Positions 10,801 to 19,253 of a DNA stretch of 38,882 nt are shown here, piece by piece. This DNA is from Stenotrophomonas sp. UBA7346 (GTDB taxonomy: Bacteria; Pseudomonadota; Gammaproteobacteria; Xanthomonadales; Xanthomonadaceae). Numbering within the stretch: the stretch's first letter is position 1; each line of letters opens with the position of its first letter. The notes below the pieces were generated by a model. The model was not told where the DNA came from. It searched no databases and was given only the letters and a program-made list of their open reading frames with translations. Where the stretch lies: the NCBI GenBank assembly GCA_002471015.1, contig DKPB01000067.1:1-38882 (forward strand). The letters are read 5' to 3'. The position numbers were made by a program, and so were the translations under genes.

Positions 10801-11106
10801 GATGCGCAGCGCGCGGGCGCCAATGCCCATGATGCGATCCGCCGTGCCTGCCTGCTGCGCTTCCGCCCGATCATGATGACCACCGCGGCGGCCATGCTCG
10901 GCGCGCTGCCGCTGGCACTGGGCACCGGTATCGGTTCGGAACTGCGACGCCCGCTCGGCGTGGCCATCGTCGGCGGCCTGCTGCTGTCGCAGCTGGTCAC
11001 CCTGTACACCACGCCGGTGATCTACCTGTACTTCGAGCGCATGTCGCAGTGGGCGGCCAAGCGCCGCGAGCAACGTGCGGCCGCCCGCCTGCAGACGGCA
11101 CGGTAA
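7882..11106 (+). CDS. RND efflux pump subunit 1 (MdtB/SmeJ-like)
   Basis: A 1074-residue proton-driven inner-membrane pump of the HAE1 RND family. GTG start at 7882 with AGGA 10 bases upstream; 47 bases after the adaptor. It has the twelve-helix RND plan with two large periplasmic loops, starting GFSTLFIRRPIATSLLMVGLMLLG. The proton-relay Asp pair is GFVVDDAIVMIEN (Asp399, Asp400) and the TM10 Lys is IVKKNAIMMID (Lys962/963). Odd feature: a Ser/Gly/Asn-rich insertion at about residues 775-820 (IGSNGSGTLSGSNATT to GGGGSIPLS) where the sister subunit has only a short linker. It probably pairs with the next gene in a mixed trimer, as MdtB and MdtC do. Substrates cannot be read from sequence. Confidence 0.95.
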   Translation: MGFSTLFIRRPIATSLLMVGLMLLGILGYQRLPVAALPEIEAPSLVVTTQYPGASAQTMASLVTTPLERQLGQISGLDMMTSDSSAGLSSIVLQFSMERDIDTAAQDVQAAIRQATLPSSLPYQPVYNRVNPADAPILTLKLSSDTRALREVNDLADSILAQRLSQTDGVGLVSIAGNVRPAVRIQVNPAQLANMGMTLEDLRSALTQANVNAPKGSLNGKTQSYTLSTNDQLSDAADYNDVIVRYQNGAPVRLRDVASVVDGVENDQIAAWADGKPAVLLEVRRQPGANIVKTVENIRQLLPSLQGMLPADVKLEVFSDRTVTIRASVHDVQFTLVLTICLVVAVIFVFLRRLWATVIPSVAVPLSLMGTFGVMAFAGMSLDNLSLMALTVATGFVVDDAIVMIENIVRYIEKGKDGPEAAEIGSREIGFTVLSLTVSLIAVFLPLILMPGVTGRLFHEFAWVLTIAVSISMLISLTLTPMMCAYLLKPDALPEGDDAHERAAAEGRSNLWTRIVHLYERTLDWVLRHQPLTLTIALASVALTVLLYMLIPKGLLPDQDTGMVTGVVIADQNVAFDQMQQRTQAVAAALQGDAAVSGIAAYIGAGSMNPTLNQGQLSIVLKDRGDRDGLDVILPRLQAAAAHIPGIALYLKPVQDVTLDTRVAATAYQFSLSDMDSTELAAQTERVTDALRRLPELADVDNNLANHGRALHVEVDRDKASRYGVPMQTIDDTLYDAYGQRQISTIFTQLNQYRVVLEVAPEFRTADALMNQLAIGSNGSGTLSGSNATTLGQVSSSNSSTATGIGNSNTGIALGGGGSIPLSAIATATQGSAPLIVSHQQQLPSATISFNLAPGYSLSEGVDAINKAVAELQLPEQMQAQFIGTAAEFSSSQTDVILLLLAAIAVIYIVLGVLYESWIHPLTIISTLPPAGVGALLALYLCGMSLSVDGIVGIVLLIGIVKKNAIMMIDFALDAQRAGANAHDAIRRACLLRFRPIMMTTAAAMLGALPLALGTGIGSELRRPLGVAIVGGLLLSQLVTLYTTPVIYLYFERMSQWAAKRREQRAAARLQTAR

Positions 11107-11112
11107 GCGCGG

Positions 11113-14100
11113 ATGAACATCTCCGCGCCGTTCATCAAACGCCCCATCGGCATCACCCTGCTGGCCATCGGCCTGTTCTTCGCCGGCCTGGTCTGCTACC
11201 TGCGGCTGGGCGTTGCCGCCCTGCCCAACCTGTCGATCCCGGTGATCTTCGTGCAGGCCTCCAACACCGGTGCCGATGCCGACACCATGGCATCCACGGT
11301 CACCGCGCCGCTGGAACGCCACCTCGGCCAGGTGCCTGGTATCGACACCATGCGTTCGAGCAGCAGCGACGGTCGCAGCATGGTGTTCCTGATGTTCAAC
11401 ACCAGCCGCGACATCGATGCCGCCGCCCAGGACGTGCAGGCGGCGATCAACGCGGCCATGGCCGATCTGCCGGCCGGCATCAACACGCCCACCTACCAGA
11501 AAGCCAACCCCAACGATGACCCGGTCATCGCGCTGGCGCTGACCTCGGACACGCAGTCGGTGGCCGAGCTGTACAACACCGCCGACTCGCTGCTGGCGCA
11601 GCGCCTGCGGCAGCTGCCCGGTGTGTCGCAGGTGGATATCGCCGGTGCCTCCACCCCGGCGGTACGGGTGGACCTCAACCTGCGCGCGATGACCGCTTTG
11701 GGGCTGAGCCCGGACGACCTGCGCAACGCCATGCGCGCGGCCAACGTCGCCTCGCCGTTGGGTTTCCTCAGCGATGGCCGCAGCCAGACCGCCATCGTCC
11801 TCAACGACCAGATCCGCAAGGCCGCGGATTTCGCCAACGTGGCCATTTCCACCCACGATGGCGCGGTGGTGCGGCTGAAGGATGTGGCCGAGGTCTATGA
11901 CGGCCAGCAGGATGCCTACCAGGCCGCCTGGTTCAACGGCAAACGCGGCGTGCTGATGTATGTCTACCTGCGCAGCGGCGACAACCTGGTGGCCACGGTG
12001 GACCGGGTGAAGGCAGCCATACCGTCGCTGTCGGGCTATCTGGATGCCGGCACCACGCTGACCCCGTACTTCGACCGCACCCCGACCATCCGCGCCTCGC
12101 TGGCGGAGGTGCAGATCACCCTGGTGATCAGCCTGGCCATGGTGATCCTGACCATGGCCCTGTTCCTGCGCCGGCTGGCGCCCACCCTGATCGCGGCGGT
12201 GACGGTGCCGTTGTCGCTGGCCGGTGCCGCGCTGGTGATGACCTGGCTGGGCTTCACCCTCAACAACCTCACCCTGCTGGCACTGGTGATCGCGATTGGC
12301 TTCGTCGTCGACGACGCCATCGTGGTGATCGAGAACATCATGCGCCACCTGGACGAAGGCATGCCGCGCAGGCAGGCGGCGATGGCCGGCGCACGCGAGA
12401 TCGGCTTCACCATCGTCTCGATCACCGCCTCGCTGATCGCGGTGTTCCTGCCGATCATCTTTGCCCAGGGCATGCTGGGGGCGTTCTTCCGCGAGTTCAC
12501 CCTCACCCTGGTGGCGGCAATCGTGGTGTCGGCGGTGGTTTCGCTGACCCTTACCCCGGCACTGTGCGCGCGCTTCCTGCACCCGCATGCCGAGGGCGCC
12601 CGCGACACCCGCACCAACCGCGTGCTGGATCGCCTGCACGAAGGCATGCTGCGGGTCTACACGGTAGCGCTGGATTTCTCGCTGCGGCACGCGCTGCTGC
12701 TGTCGCTGACGCCGTTGCTGCTGATCGTGGCGACCTTCTTCCTGGCGGGTGCGGTGGGCAAGGGTTCGTTCCCGGAACAGGACACCGGCCTGATCTGGGG
12801 CCGTGCCAGTTCCAGCGCCACCGTGTCCTTCCAGGAAATGACCGAGCGCCAGCGCCGTCTCAGCGACATGTTCCTGGCCGACCCGGCGGTGAAAATGGTG
12901 GGCGCGCGGCTGGGCTCCAGCCGCCAGGGCAGCAGCGCCCAGTTCAACATCGAGCTGCGCACCGAGAAGGAAGGCCGCCGCGAGCCTACCAATGTGGTGG
13001 TGACACGGCTCAGCACCAAGGCCGCGCAGTTCCCCGACCTGGACGTGCGCCTGCGGGCAATCCAGGACCTGCCCTCCGATGGCGGCGGTGGCGGCTCGCA
13101 GGGTGCGCAGAACCGCGTCACCCTGCAGGGCAACGACGCCGGCCAGTTGGCCGAGTGGCTGCCAAAGGTGGTGACCGCGTTGAAACAGCATCCGCAGCTG
13201 CGGGACGTGGGCTCGGACGTGGACAAGGGCGGGTTGATGCAGAAGATCGTCATCGACCGCGAGAAGGCTTCGCGCCTGGGCGTCACCATCGGCGCGATCG
13301 ACGGCGCGCTGTACGGCGCCTTCGGCCAACGCCAGATCTCCACCATCTATGCCGACCTCAACCAGTACGGCGTGGTGGTCAATGCCCTGCCAAGCCAGAC
13401 CGGCAGCCCGGCGGCAATCGAGGATCTGTACGTGCCCTCCAAGAGCGGGCAGATGATCCCGCTCACCGCCCTGGCGCATCAGGAGCCCGGCTTGGCACCG
13501 TCACAGGTGACGCACCAGAACCAATACACGGTGATGGACCTGAGCTACAACCTGGCACCTGGCGTGAGCAGTGGCGAGGGCGACGCCATCGTCAAATCGG
13601 TGATCGAGGGCATGCGCCTGCCCGGCGATATCCGCCAGGCCGCGCCAGGTGGCTTCCGCCAGGCAATGGATCCGAGTGCAATGCTGATGCTGATCATCGC
13701 CGCGATCGCCACGGTCTATATCGTGCTGGGCATGCTGTACGAAAACCTGGTGCACCCGGTGACGATCCTGTCGACGCTGCCAGCAGCAGGCATGGGCGCG
13801 TTGCTGGCGCTGTGGATCACCAACACCGACCTGTCGGTGATCTCGATGATCGCGCTGGTGTTGCTTATCGGCATCGTCAAGAAGAACGCCATCATGATGA
13901 TCGATTTCGCGCTGGTGGCGCAGCGCGAGCACGGCAAGTCCCCCGCCGATGCCGCGCGCGAGGCCTGCGTGGTGCGCTTCCGGCCAATCATGATGACGAC
14001 GATGGTGGCGATCCTGGCCGCCTTGCCGTTGGCGATCGGCCTGGGCGAAGGTTCCGAGCTGCGCCGTCCGCTGGGCATCGCGATGATCGGCGGCCTGTTG

Positions 14101-14232
14101 ATCTCGCAGAGCCTGACCCTGTTGAGCACACCGGCCCTGTACGTGATCTTCTCCTGCCTGCAGCAGCATTGGCGCAACTGGCGTGCGCGCAGCAAGGAAC
14201 GCAAACGGCTGCGCAAACTGGCGCGCGCTTGA
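11113..14232 (+). CDS. RND efflux pump subunit 2 (MdtC/SmeK-like)
   Basis: A 1039-residue HAE1 RND pump starting 6 bases after the stop of subunit 1, so the two are surely co-expressed. Begins MNISAPFIKRPIGITLLAIGLFFAG; Asp pair GFVVDDAIVVIEN (Asp400, Asp401), TM10 Lys in IVKKNAIMMIDFA (Lys923/924). The C-terminus is cytoplasmic and basic (ARSKERKRLRKLARA). Having two unlike pump proteins behind one adaptor is the MdtABC/MuxABC/SmeIJK pattern. No outer-membrane factor follows; the next gene is on the opposite strand after a REP pair, so the pump must borrow a TolC-like channel encoded elsewhere. Confidence 0.95.
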   Translation: MNISAPFIKRPIGITLLAIGLFFAGLVCYLRLGVAALPNLSIPVIFVQASNTGADADTMASTVTAPLERHLGQVPGIDTMRSSSSDGRSMVFLMFNTSRDIDAAAQDVQAAINAAMADLPAGINTPTYQKANPNDDPVIALALTSDTQSVAELYNTADSLLAQRLRQLPGVSQVDIAGASTPAVRVDLNLRAMTALGLSPDDLRNAMRAANVASPLGFLSDGRSQTAIVLNDQIRKAADFANVAISTHDGAVVRLKDVAEVYDGQQDAYQAAWFNGKRGVLMYVYLRSGDNLVATVDRVKAAIPSLSGYLDAGTTLTPYFDRTPTIRASLAEVQITLVISLAMVILTMALFLRRLAPTLIAAVTVPLSLAGAALVMTWLGFTLNNLTLLALVIAIGFVVDDAIVVIENIMRHLDEGMPRRQAAMAGAREIGFTIVSITASLIAVFLPIIFAQGMLGAFFREFTLTLVAAIVVSAVVSLTLTPALCARFLHPHAEGARDTRTNRVLDRLHEGMLRVYTVALDFSLRHALLLSLTPLLLIVATFFLAGAVGKGSFPEQDTGLIWGRASSSATVSFQEMTERQRRLSDMFLADPAVKMVGARLGSSRQGSSAQFNIELRTEKEGRREPTNVVVTRLSTKAAQFPDLDVRLRAIQDLPSDGGGGGSQGAQNRVTLQGNDAGQLAEWLPKVVTALKQHPQLRDVGSDVDKGGLMQKIVIDREKASRLGVTIGAIDGALYGAFGQRQISTIYADLNQYGVVVNALPSQTGSPAAIEDLYVPSKSGQMIPLTALAHQEPGLAPSQVTHQNQYTVMDLSYNLAPGVSSGEGDAIVKSVIEGMRLPGDIRQAAPGGFRQAMDPSAMLMLIIAAIATVYIVLGMLYENLVHPVTILSTLPAAGMGALLALWITNTDLSVISMIALVLLIGIVKKNAIMMIDFALVAQREHGKSPADAAREACVVRFRPIMMTTMVAILAALPLAIGLGEGSELRRPLGIAMIGGLLISQSLTLLSTPALYVIFSCLQQHWRNWRARSKERKRLRKLARA

Positions 14233-14297
14233 CGGCTGGCACCGGCTTGGGCGGTCGGTGCCTGCTGTACTTTTGCCGAAATGCCTTCAGCCACCAG

Positions 14298-14326
14298 GTA
14301 GCCCGGGTAAGCGCAGCGCACCCGGG
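14298..14326 (+). repeat. REP element, GTAG-CCCGGG type (left arm)
   Basis: A 29-base element starting GTAGCCCGGGTAAGCGCAGC and ending CACCCGGG. It shares the GTAG tail of SMAG repeats but has a different stem (CCCGGGT/ACCCGGG). Confidence 0.85.
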
Positions 14327-14366
14327 GCTGTTGGCGCGCAGTCGGCAGCATCCCGGTTACCAAGTT

Positions 14367-14395
14367 CCCGGGTGCGCTGCGCTTACCCGGGCTAC
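14367..14395 (-). repeat. REP element, GTAG-CCCGGG type (right arm)
   Basis: Perfect 29-base reverse complement of 14298-14326, with 40 bases between the two arms. The pair can form a long hairpin at the 3' end of the RND operon. Confidence 0.85.
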
Positions 14396-14593
14396 GTGGA
14401 TGCTGCTTGCCCACGCAACTCGCAACATGCGCCCCGAAGCAGGCAGAAGCGCCCTTCCTCTGCCACAGGCAGGGAATTCGGCAGAGCACGGTAGTACTAA
14501 ACCCGCCCTCCCTTGCCTATCGCAATGGGGAAGAAGAAATCACATCCGTGGCCGACCATCGCTGTCAGAACAGGCAGCACCCATCACAGCACA

Positions 14594-16234
14594 TCAATCC
14601 AATGCTGATGCATCGCGGGCCGGTGACTCCACCAGTCCCTGCCCTGCCTTCACCAACTGGATGAACTGCGCCCGCTCCCCTTCCGGATCGTCACCGCGCG
14701 CGTCGCGGGCCATCAGGATGATCTGTTCCCAGCTCCAACCCGGCATCCGCTCACCGCCACGCAATGCATCGGCGAAACCTGCCACTGCCGAGGCAAACCT
14801 CAACGACTCACCCGGCGTCGCCCGCAATGTGCTGGCCAGCACCGGCTGGCGGATCAACGCACTGTTGTCCTGCCCCGGCAGCTTGTAGCGCAGGCGCACA
14901 TCGGCCACTTCATCGGCATGGGCCGACGTCGGCGCCGGCTTGTCGCCATAGCGCAAGGCCGGCAGCTGCTCGGCACCGCTGCCCACCGGCACGATCTCGT
15001 ACAACGCCGTCACTTCATGGCCGGGGCCGATGTCACCGGCGTCCACCTTGTCGTTGGCGAAATCCTCGTTGTTGAGCACACGGTTCTCATAACCGATCAA
15101 ACGGTACTCGGCCACCCGCGCCGGATTGAACTCCACCTGGATCTTCACGTCGCGCGCAATCGTGAACAAGGTGCTGCCCATCTCCCGCACCAGCACCCGC
15201 CGCGCCTCGGACAGGCTGTCGATATAGGCATGGTTGCCATCGCCAACATCGGCCAGACGCTCAGCCATCGCATCGTTGTAGTTGCCGGCGCCAAACCCCA
15301 GCGTGGTCAGCGCGATGCCACTCTTGCGGCGGTCCGCCACCAGCGTCTCCAGCGCTTGCCGGTTGGCCACGCCCACGTTGAAATCGCCATCGGTGGCCAG
15401 AATCACCCGGTTGGCACCGCCTTCGACAAAGGATTGCCGCGCCATCGCATAGGCCAGTTCGATGCCCGCGCCGCCATTGGTGCTGCCACCGGCCTGCAGC
15501 TTCTCCAGCGCCGCCAGTATCTTGCCGTGCTGGTCGCCGGAGGTGGGCTCCAGCACCAGCCCTGCCGAGCCTGCATAGGTGACGATGGCCACCTTGTCCT
15601 GCGCGCGCAGCTGTGGCACCAGCTGGGCGAAGGCGCGCTTGAGCAGGGGCAGCTTGTCCGGCGAGTACATCGACCCCGAGGTGTCGATCAGGAACACGAG
15701 GTTCATCGCGGGCAGACTGGCGCGCGATTGTTCATAGCCCTTGATGCCGATCATCAACACCTGCCTGCGTGCATCCCACGGTGCCTTGGCAAGTTCGGTA
15801 TGCACACGGAACGGCACCGACTTGTCGGTGGGGACCGCATAGCCGTAATTGAAGTAGTTGATGAACTCTTCCGCACGCACCGCATCCGCCGGAGGGCGAA
15901 CGCCCGCTTCCAGCATGCGACGCACATTACTGTAACTGCCGGTATCCACATCCACCGAAAACGTTGAAACCGGCTGCTCGGTGGTGCGCTTGACCGGGTT
16001 ATCGGCGGGGCGCTCGTAGACCTCGGTATTGACGTCCGGCGCCAACACACTGCCGGTGACGACCACCGCCCCCGGGGCCGCACTGCGAAACAGCATGGGT
16101 GCCTGCGGGGCGGGCGGAGCGGGCGGCGAAGGGGGTGTTACGTAGTCGTAAGCCGGGGCCTGCGCCACCTTGTGGGAACAAGCGGCCGACACCGCCGTTA
16201 TCAGTACCAGCACTACACAAGCCTGCAACCGCAT
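14594..16234 (-). CDS. VWA-domain lipoprotein, YfbK family
   Basis: A 546-residue envelope protein. Residues 1-19 (MRLQACVVLVLITAVSAAC) are a lipoprotein-like signal with SAAC as lipobox, followed by a Pro-rich linker (AYDYVTPPSPPAPPAPQAP). Then come a von Willebrand N-terminal domain (PVSTFSVDVDTGSYSNVRRML, about 88-107), a VWA domain with a complete MIDAS start FLIDTSGSMYS (Asp184, Ser186, Ser188) and a late ATDGDFNVG loop, and a C-terminal DUF3520-like part (RYKLPGQ to the end). AAGGAG precedes ATG 16232-16234 by 7 bases, deciding this start over one 60 bases upstream. Metal-dependent protein binding is expected; the partner is unknown. E. coli YfbK is also of unknown role. Confidence 0.92.
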   Translation of the reverse strand: MRLQACVVLVLITAVSAACSHKVAQAPAYDYVTPPSPPAPPAPQAPMLFRSAAPGAVVVTGSVLAPDVNTEVYERPADNPVKRTTEQPVSTFSVDVDTGSYSNVRRMLEAGVRPPADAVRAEEFINYFNYGYAVPTDKSVPFRVHTELAKAPWDARRQVLMIGIKGYEQSRASLPAMNLVFLIDTSGSMYSPDKLPLLKRAFAQLVPQLRAQDKVAIVTYAGSAGLVLEPTSGDQHGKILAALEKLQAGGSTNGGAGIELAYAMARQSFVEGGANRVILATDGDFNVGVANRQALETLVADRRKSGIALTTLGFGAGNYNDAMAERLADVGDGNHAYIDSLSEARRVLVREMGSTLFTIARDVKIQVEFNPARVAEYRLIGYENRVLNNEDFANDKVDAGDIGPGHEVTALYEIVPVGSGAEQLPALRYGDKPAPTSAHADEVADVRLRYKLPGQDNSALIRQPVLASTLRATPGESLRFASAVAGFADALRGGERMPGWSWEQIILMARDARGDDPEGERAQFIQLVKAGQGLVESPARDASALD

Positions 16235-16303
16235 GGGCCAACTCCTTGCCTCGGGATGGGCGGAGCATAACGCCCCGCCCCCTCCCTGCGGCAAGCGCCG
16301 GCC

Positions 16304-17662
16304 TCAGCCGCGCAGGCTGTCCAACGACTCGGCCTGCAGGCGCTCGTAAATGGCGAACTCATCGCTGACGTTGGCACCCAGCGCCTGCTCGAAGGCATCG
16401 CGGTTGGCACGTGCGGCATAGGCGCGCTGCTCATCGCCACCGAGGTTGGACTGGAAGATGCCTGCGGCACTGACCGGCAGGAAGTCCTCGTAGATGATCG
16501 GGTCTGCAGTGGCCAGGCCCTGTTCGATCAATACCTCGGCAGGCAGCGCACGTTGCTGGGCAGTGGCAGCGCGGCCGGCATCGGTCAGGCGATAGCGGTA
16601 GTAGCCCAGGCCTTCGCGGCGCAGCACCGCATGCGTGTCCGGGAATGCGGCAAAGGCGTCCTGCAGGCGTTGCATGTAATCGCCCCCGGTGCTGCCGGCA
16701 CCGCCACGGGCTTCGGCCAGCAGGGCGTCGTACAGTGCGCGCCCCTTGGGCGTGAGCGCCAGGCCACGCTGCTCGATCTCACCAAAGCGTGCGGTATGGG
16801 TGCCGGCTTCGTTGTCGGCGCCGGAGGGGAAGTGCACCATCTCCTCCAATGCCTTGAAGCTGGTCTGGCGCAGCAGGATGGCGCAGTCACGGCGCGGCGG
16901 GCCTTCAATCACCGCCTTCGCAGCCAGCCCACGCTCATGCATTGCCGCCTGTGCGGCATCGATGTCCAGCGTGCGCGGGGTGAGGTGGTTGATGTGCGGA
17001 CCGCGGAAGCTGACCACGTCCGCCACCAGCCGATGCGCGCCATGCAACGCATGGTAGGTCTGCAAGGACACCGTTGCCTCGTTGTGCCAGCGGAAGGTTT
17101 CCAGCGACTCGACGACAAAGCGCCAGGCATCGTCCTCGCTCAAGCCGCCCTCGCGTTCGCACTGGTCGATCAACTGCAGCGCGCCCGGGGTGAAGATGTT
17201 GCGCCGGGCCAGGATCTCGGCCGCCTGCGCGCGCAGCGCCGCATCCTCGATCAGTTCCAGCCGCAGCAGCGAGGTGAACACGCGGAACGGATTGCGGTTC
17301 AGCGACTCCCCATCCACCGGGCGGAAGGCAGTGGAATGCACCGGCACGCCGGCCACCGACAGGTCGTAATAACCCACCGGCTGCATGCCCATCACCGCGA
17401 ACAGGCGACGCAGGGTGGACAGCTCCTCGGCAGTACCCACGCGGATGGCGCCGTGACGTTCCACGTCCAGGCGATCGCGCTCACCACTGCGCTGCATCTG
17501 CTCGGCCAGTGCCGGCTGTGCGGCCAGCACCTGTTCGTTGATCGCCCCCACCAGTTCCACCAGGGTGCCGTACAGCGGCACTTCGGTGCGGTACATGTGC
17601 GACATCGCCTGCGAGAACAGGCTGCGGATATGGTCGGGCGATACGAAACGGTCGGCGGTCAT
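16304..17662 (-). CDS. hglS: 2-oxoadipate dioxygenase/decarboxylase, HglS/YdcJ family (DUF1338)
   Basis: An Fe(II) enzyme of the VOC-like DUF1338 family. In Pseudomonas putida, HglS converts 2-oxoadipate with oxygen to D-2-hydroxyglutarate in D-lysine catabolism. The 452-residue length is typical. Visible: VERHGAIRVGT with His70 and Arg74, FRGPHINHLTPRTLD with His226, and HTARFGEIEQRG with a Glu near 295. These match the reported His-His-Glu metal site and substrate Arg. The C-terminal YEDFLPVSAAGIFQSNL is also characteristic. Start ATG 17660-17662. No other lysine-degradation gene is adjacent, so pathway membership rests on the family alone. Confidence 0.9.
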   Translation of the reverse strand: MTADRFVSPDHIRSLFSQAMSHMYRTEVPLYGTLVELVGAINEQVLAAQPALAEQMQRSGERDRLDVERHGAIRVGTAEELSTLRRLFAVMGMQPVGYYDLSVAGVPVHSTAFRPVDGESLNRNPFRVFTSLLRLELIEDAALRAQAAEILARRNIFTPGALQLIDQCEREGGLSEDDAWRFVVESLETFRWHNEATVSLQTYHALHGAHRLVADVVSFRGPHINHLTPRTLDIDAAQAAMHERGLAAKAVIEGPPRRDCAILLRQTSFKALEEMVHFPSGADNEAGTHTARFGEIEQRGLALTPKGRALYDALLAEARGGAGSTGGDYMQRLQDAFAAFPDTHAVLRREGLGYYRYRLTDAGRAATAQQRALPAEVLIEQGLATADPIIYEDFLPVSAAGIFQSNLGGDEQRAYAARANRDAFEQALGANVSDEFAIYERLQAESLDSLRG

Positions 17663-17755
17663 GACAGGGCGCGCTGGCGCGGAATCGAAGGAGCCGCCAT
17701 TCTCGCCCGGAACCCGGTGCCTCGCCTATCCATCACCAGCAATTGCCTGCCGGGT

Positions 17756-18328
17756 TCAGCCGCCAGCGGCCTGGCGCGCGGCTGCGTCCCGCTTGTCGCG
17801 GTCGCCCAGCTGGCGTTGCAGCAGAGCGTCCAGGCTGATCGGCCGGTCCCAGTGGTCGTAGCTGGCGACGATGGCGTGGCGCAATGCGCGCCACTGCAGG
17901 TTTTCGGCCGGTGGCTGCAGGCTGTCGACGACCGCCTTCCAACCCGCACCGGGCAACTGGCTGCGGGCGCGCACCAAGGCCCGGCAGCCCTGCTTGCTGA
18001 CATGGCCCCAGAAGCAGGCGAAATAGACGTCCGCAGGCGTCCAGCCATGGCTGTCCATCAAGGCCTGCACATAGCCCGGCCGCGCGCCGGCATAGCGCGT
18101 CAGCTCATCGATGAAGGCATCCGGATAGCGCGCTGCGTAGGCATTGATATCCGCCAGCTGGCGGTCCACCCAGGCATCGCCGGTGCCGGCGTCTGCCGTC
18201 GGCGCTTCCGCCACCGCAGCGGGCCGGGGTTGTGCGGCAAGCGGCAGCGGCCCGGCAGCCAGCAGCACGCCGACCCACAGGCCAAACCGTGCCGGCAGGC
18301 AACACGCGGGCGGCAGCCGGCGCTGCAT
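17756..18328 (-). CDS. Exported protein of unknown function, coupled to the HAD gene
   Basis: A 190-residue protein. Residues 1-32 (MQRRLPPACCLPARFGLWVGVLLAAGPLPLAAQ) form a long signal peptide ending AQ-P. The mature part is rich in Trp and Cys: DAWVDRQLADINAYAARYPDAFIDELTRY, then SHGWTPADVYFACFWGHVSKQGC, then DHWDRPISLDALLQRQLGDRDKRDAA. I recognise no named family. The start ATG 18326-18328 follows the HAD stop codon after one base (TGAGATG), so translation is probably coupled and needs no separate ribosome-binding site. A tightly coupled phosphatase partner gives no firm functional clue. Confidence 0.78.
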   Translation of the reverse strand: MQRRLPPACCLPARFGLWVGVLLAAGPLPLAAQPRPAAVAEAPTADAGTGDAWVDRQLADINAYAARYPDAFIDELTRYAGARPGYVQALMDSHGWTPADVYFACFWGHVSKQGCRALVRARSQLPGAGWKAVVDSLQPPAENLQWRALRHAIVASYDHWDRPISLDALLQRQLGDRDKRDAAARQAAGG

Positions 18329-18329
18329 C

Positions 18330-19079
18330 TCAGCGACCCTGCGCAGCAGCCTGCGCCGCCACGGCACGCACGGCTTCGGGCCACTGGTGGGCCGTATCGG
18401 CATGGTGCAGACGGGGTTCGTTGTCGGACACACCGTGCTCGGCTTCGTGCGCCCAGGTCATCGCATAGGGGGTGTGGATGCCCCAGCCGCCGAGGCCCAG
18501 CACCGGCTCGATATCCGAACGCAGCGAATTGCCCACCATGATGAAACGCTCGGCCGGGATATTGAACTCGGCCAGCACCTTGGCATAGGTGTTCTGATCC
18601 TTCTCCGAGACGATCTCGATGCGCGGAAACAGATCCAGCAGGCCGGAGCGTTCGATCTTCTGTTCCTGATGGAACAGGTCGCCCTTGGTGATCAACACCA
18701 CCGGGAACTCGGCGGCGATGGCGGCCACCGCGTCCCGTACACCGTCGATGACATCCACCGGGTGCTCCAGGGTACGCCGGCCAATCTCGACGATCTGGCG
18801 CAGGTCATGGGCGGAGATCTTTTCGTCGGTGAGCTCGATGGCGGCTTCCAGCATCGACAAGGTCATGCCCTTGGCGCCGTAACCAAACACACCGAGATTG
18901 CGCCGCTGCACCTTGAGCAGGTGCTGGGCGGTGCCTGCATCATGCAGGTCGATGTAATTGCCCAGGATCTGGCCAAACTCGTGCTCGGCCTTCTGGTAAT
19001 AGTCTTCGCTCTTCCAGAGCGTGTCATCGCCGTCGAAGCCGACCAGGCTGATGGCGGAGGGGGAGGTGTGAGTAGTCAT
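18330..19079 (-). CDS. HAD-superfamily hydrolase (YjjG-like phosphatase)
   Basis: A 249-residue cytoplasmic phosphatase. HAD motif I is GFDGDDTLW (nucleophile Asp16, acid Asp18, Thr20), motif II VVLITKGD, motif III Lys in SEKDQNTYAKVL, and motif IV VGNSLRSDIEPVLGLG. A helical cap lies between residues about 25 and 105. Typical substrates are small phosphomonoesters or nucleotides; specificity cannot be read. ATG 19077-19079 has a weak ribosome-binding site. An upstream start is possible but would add a basic, low-complexity N-terminus, so I reject it. It is the first gene of a two-gene unit with the exported protein. Confidence 0.9.
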   Translation of the reverse strand: MTTHTSPSAISLVGFDGDDTLWKSEDYYQKAEHEFGQILGNYIDLHDAGTAQHLLKVQRRNLGVFGYGAKGMTLSMLEAAIELTDEKISAHDLRQIVEIGRRTLEHPVDVIDGVRDAVAAIAAEFPVVLITKGDLFHQEQKIERSGLLDLFPRIEIVSEKDQNTYAKVLAEFNIPAERFIMVGNSLRSDIEPVLGLGGWGIHTPYAMTWAHEAEHGVSDNEPRLHHADTAHQWPEAVRAVAAQAAAQGR

Positions 19080-19200
19080 GCCGCACAGGATAGCAACCTG
19101 CCCTGCGCTTACACATTGCCGGAGCCGGTCATGCCGCTGGCAGCGTGGGGCCAACAAGGAGCCGGAACCTGACCAGAGCCGCCTAGCGGCCCGGGCGCAG

Positions 19201-19240
19201 GGGATGGGAGGGGCCCATGGCAAGCGACCCCGCCCATCCC
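19201..19240. terminator. GC-rich hairpin after the EF-hand gene
   Basis: GGGATGGGAGGGG pairs with CCCCGCCCATCCC across a 14-base loop, 13 bases beyond the EF-hand stop codon (minus strand). There is no T-run, so it may stabilise the 3' end rather than terminate by itself. Confidence 0.4.
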
Positions 19241-19253
19241 GCTCGGTGATGGC

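Larger units (their letters stand above)
14233..14593. other. Intergenic region with an inverted REP pair, convergent genes
   Basis: This 361-base stretch lies between the ends of the RND operon (plus) and the VWA gene (minus). It contains the perfect inverted REP pair at 14298-14326 and 14367-14395, which could end transcripts from both sides. In 14396-14593 I see no gene, tRNA or further repeat. Confidence 0.65.

Noticed and set aside
9898..13479. Very long open frame (about 1193 codons) antisense to the two RND pump genes, and a 774-codon frame at 12564-14888
   Set aside because: Both overlay conserved RND coding sequence; their products are His/Gln/Arg/Gly-rich low-complexity text typical of shadow frames in GC-rich DNA.
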